A DNA stretch of 15,286 nucleotides. Source: RGIG6291 sp964602275 (lineage in GTDB: Bacteria; Bacillota; Clostridia; TANB77; UBA1234). Positions 13,439 to 15,286 of this stretch are shown here, one piece after another; the first letter of the stretch is position 1; each line of letters opens with the position of its first letter. Location of the stretch: the NCBI GenBank assembly GCA_964602275.1, contig CAZRQF010000023.1:1-15286 (forward strand), in the 5' to 3' direction. A model generated the notes under the pieces. That model was not told where the DNA came from. It did not search any database and saw nothing but the letters and a program-made list of their open reading frames with translations. Made by a program: the position numbers and the translations under genes.

Positions 13439-15280
13439 ATGAAAAAAGAAAAAATAAAAATTTTTATTTCTGCAATTTTATTTATACTTGCACTTACATT
13501 AAACTTAGGTAACGAACTAATTAATAATGTTTTGTTTGTTATAGCTTATCTAATTGTGGGGTTTGAAGTTTTAAAAGAGGCATTTGAAAATATATTTCAT
13601 GGCGAAATTTTTGATGAAAATTTTTTAATGGGGATTGCAACACTTGGAGCATTTGCGATTGGCGAATTTCCAGAAGCGGTTGCAGTTATGCTTTTTTATC
13701 AATTGGGAGAACTTTTTCAAGACGAAGCAGTTGATAAGTCTAGAAAATCCATAGCAACTCTTATGGATATTAGACCTGATATTGCAAATGTTGTAAGAAA
13801 TGATGAGGTATGCGAAGTTTCGCCTGAAGCTGTAAATATTGGTGAAGTTATATTAGTAAAACCAGGAGAAAAAGTCCCATTAGATGGAGTTGTCATTTAT
13901 GGTAATTCAAGTGTGGACACAAAAGCTTTAACAGGCGAAAATTTACCTAGAAAAGTAAATGTTGAAGATGAAATATTAAGTGGTTTTATAAATTTAGATA
14001 GTGTTTTAAAAATCAAAGTAACTAAAAAATATAGTGAGTCAACTGTGAGTAAGATATTAGAATTAGTTGAGAATGCAAGTAGTAGAAAATCTAAATCCGA
14101 AAAATTTATAACGAAATTTGCAAATATTTATACTCCAATAGTACTAATTCTTGCGGTACTTCTTGCCATAGTGCCACCACTTATAATAGATGGAGCTACA
14201 TTTTCAACTTGGCTATATAGAGCGTTGTCATTTTTAGTTGTATCATGTCCTTGTGCATTAGTTATTTCAATACCTTTAAGCTTTTTTTGCGGAATTGGTG
14301 CAGCTTCTAAAAATGGTGTATTAATAAAAGGAAGCAACTTTTTAGAAGCAATTTCTAATACTGAAATTGTAGTTTTTGATAAAACAGGAACTCTTACAAA
14401 AGGCGTATTTGATGTGCAAGAAGTTTGTTCAACATTGTTTTCCAAAGATAAGCTTTTAGAAGTAGCTGCACATGCTGAAGCATATTCAAATCATCCTATT
14501 GCTCTATCTATAAAAAGGGCATATGAAACTAAAGTAGATGAAAGCAGAGTTACTAATGCAGAAAATTTATCAGGACTTGGAATTAAGTCGATAGTTGATG
14601 GTGAGGAAATACTTATAGGTAACGAAAGATTAATGAAAGAAAATCAAATTGAATGTGTAAAATGTGAAAAAATTGGTACGCTTTTGCATATTGCTGTTAA
14701 TAAGGTATATGCAGGGTACATATTAATAGCTGATAAAATAAAAGACGAAGCAAGTATAACGATTAAAAAATTAAAAGAAAGCAATATAAATAAGACAGTA
14801 ATATTAACTGGTGATAGGTCAGATGTTGCAAAAAGTGTTGGAGAAGAACTTAAAATTGATGAAGTATTTGCAGAGCTTTTGCCGCAAGACAAGGTGCAAA
14901 AAGTTGAAGAGTTATTAAAGCAAAAATCCAATAAAGGAAAATTGATTTTTGCAGGGGATGGAATAAATGATGCACCTGTGCTTGCAATTGCAGATGTAGG
15001 AATTGCTATGGGAGCTCTTGGTAGTGATGCAGCAATTGAAGCGGCAGACATCGTCATAATGACAGATGAAGTTTCAAAAATAGTAGATACAATAAAATTA
15101 TCAAAAAAGGCAATGAAGATTGTAAAACAGAATATATGCTTTGCAATACTGGTAAAAATAGCTGTATTAATACTAAGTGGACTAGGGCTATCGAATATGT
15201 GGCAAGCGGTTTTTGCAGATGTTGGAGTATCAATTATCACAATATTAAATGCACTTAGAGTTATGAGAAATAAAAGATAA
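13439..15280 (+). CDS. cadA: Heavy-metal-translocating P1B-type ATPase (Cd/Zn/Pb exporter)
   Basis: The protein has 613 residues and pumps soft divalent metal out of the cell using ATP. The signatures are in order: TGE actuator loop (165-167), CPC transport motif in SCPCAL (270-272), phosphorylation motif DKTGT (D314-T318), the HP motif of heavy-metal ATPases (H352-P353), TGDR and GDGINDAP (506-513). The last membrane helix carries D594 (FADVGVSIITILNALR), an Asp typical of the Zn/Cd/Pb subgroup (ZntA/CadA), whereas Cu pumps have other residues there. It lacks the usual N-terminal CxxC (HMA) domain; it begins directly with membrane helices, so it is shorter than CadA of about 700 or more residues. 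GGAGGG (13428-13433) lies 5 bases before the ATG, and the gene follows the repressor as an operon. Only 6 bases follow the stop, so further operon genes cannot be excluded. Confidence 0.93.
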   Translation: MKKEKIKIFISAILFILALTLNLGNELINNVLFVIAYLIVGFEVLKEAFENIFHGEIFDENFLMGIATLGAFAIGEFPEAVAVMLFYQLGELFQDEAVDKSRKSIATLMDIRPDIANVVRNDEVCEVSPEAVNIGEVILVKPGEKVPLDGVVIYGNSSVDTKALTGENLPRKVNVEDEILSGFINLDSVLKIKVTKKYSESTVSKILELVENASSRKSKSEKFITKFANIYTPIVLILAVLLAIVPPLIIDGATFSTWLYRALSFLVVSCPCALVISIPLSFFCGIGAASKNGVLIKGSNFLEAISNTEIVVFDKTGTLTKGVFDVQEVCSTLFSKDKLLEVAAHAEAYSNHPIALSIKRAYETKVDESRVTNAENLSGLGIKSIVDGEEILIGNERLMKENQIECVKCEKIGTLLHIAVNKVYAGYILIADKIKDEASITIKKLKESNINKTVILTGDRSDVAKSVGEELKIDEVFAELLPQDKVQKVEELLKQKSNKGKLIFAGDGINDAPVLAIADVGIAMGALGSDAAIEAADIVIMTDEVSKIVDTIKLSKKAMKIVKQNICFAILVKIAVLILSGLGLSNMWQAVFADVGVSIITILNALRVMRNKR

Positions 15281-15286
15281 AACGAA

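Noticed and set aside
14644..15240. A 198-residue minus-strand frame opposite the P-type ATPase
   Set aside because: It is a composition shadow of the ATPase (Ser/Ile/Thr-rich) without start signals; the ATPase motifs on the plus strand are unambiguous.

Overview
The window is low-GC, AT-rich DNA with strong AGGAGG-type ribosome binding sites, sigma-A-type promoters (TTGACA / TATAAT) and many T-tailed hairpin terminators. It encodes SLH-anchored and VanW/G5 surface proteins. Together these point to a Gram-positive member of the Bacillota, most likely the Clostridia; the genus cannot be read from the sequence. No transposase, integrase, phage structural gene or CRISPR array is visible. There is no gene-free stretch longer than about 250 bases.

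Layout. (1) 1-4856, plus strand: the 3' end of a GNAT acetyltransferase, a 905-residue SF1 helicase fused to a C-terminal PD-(D/E)XK-like nuclease domain, a second GNAT acetyltransferase, and a 2H-phosphoesterase-like protein behind a perfect-consensus promoter. (2) 4916-6814, minus strand: a FabG-like short-chain dehydrogenase, a cytoplasmic protein with a CBM25-like starch/glycogen-binding module, and an XRE/S24 LexA-like regulator. (3) 6967-9005, plus strand: a 64-residue XRE regulator divergent from the S24 regulator, then a membrane-anchored VanW/G5 protein. (4) 9188-9355: tRNA-His(GUG) and tRNA-Gln(UUG) with one shared promoter and terminator. (5) 9557-12919, plus strand: a 119-residue orphan protein and a 916-residue secreted S-layer-homology surface protein. 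(6) 13062-15280, plus strand: a metal-resistance operon of an ArsR/SmtB repressor and a Cd/Zn/Pb-type P1B ATPase, controlled by two near-identical palindromic operators.

How it works together. The clearest functional unit is the metal-efflux operon. The repressor carries both known ArsR-family metal-site types, its first operator lies exactly between the -35 and -10 boxes, and the second lies between the -10 box and the repressor's ribosome binding site. The rest is mostly single-gene transcription units, each with its own promoter and terminator. Several promoters share a TG-extended -10 element.

The best candidates for unfamiliar biology are the helicase-nuclease (possibly an anti-phage effector), the enzyme-less intracellular CBM25 protein with a hydrophobic, Lys-rich tail, the S24 regulator whose catalytic Lys position is Arg, and a pair of tRNA genes that each carry one internal stem mismatch. 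I do not see a convincing multi-gene novel system.
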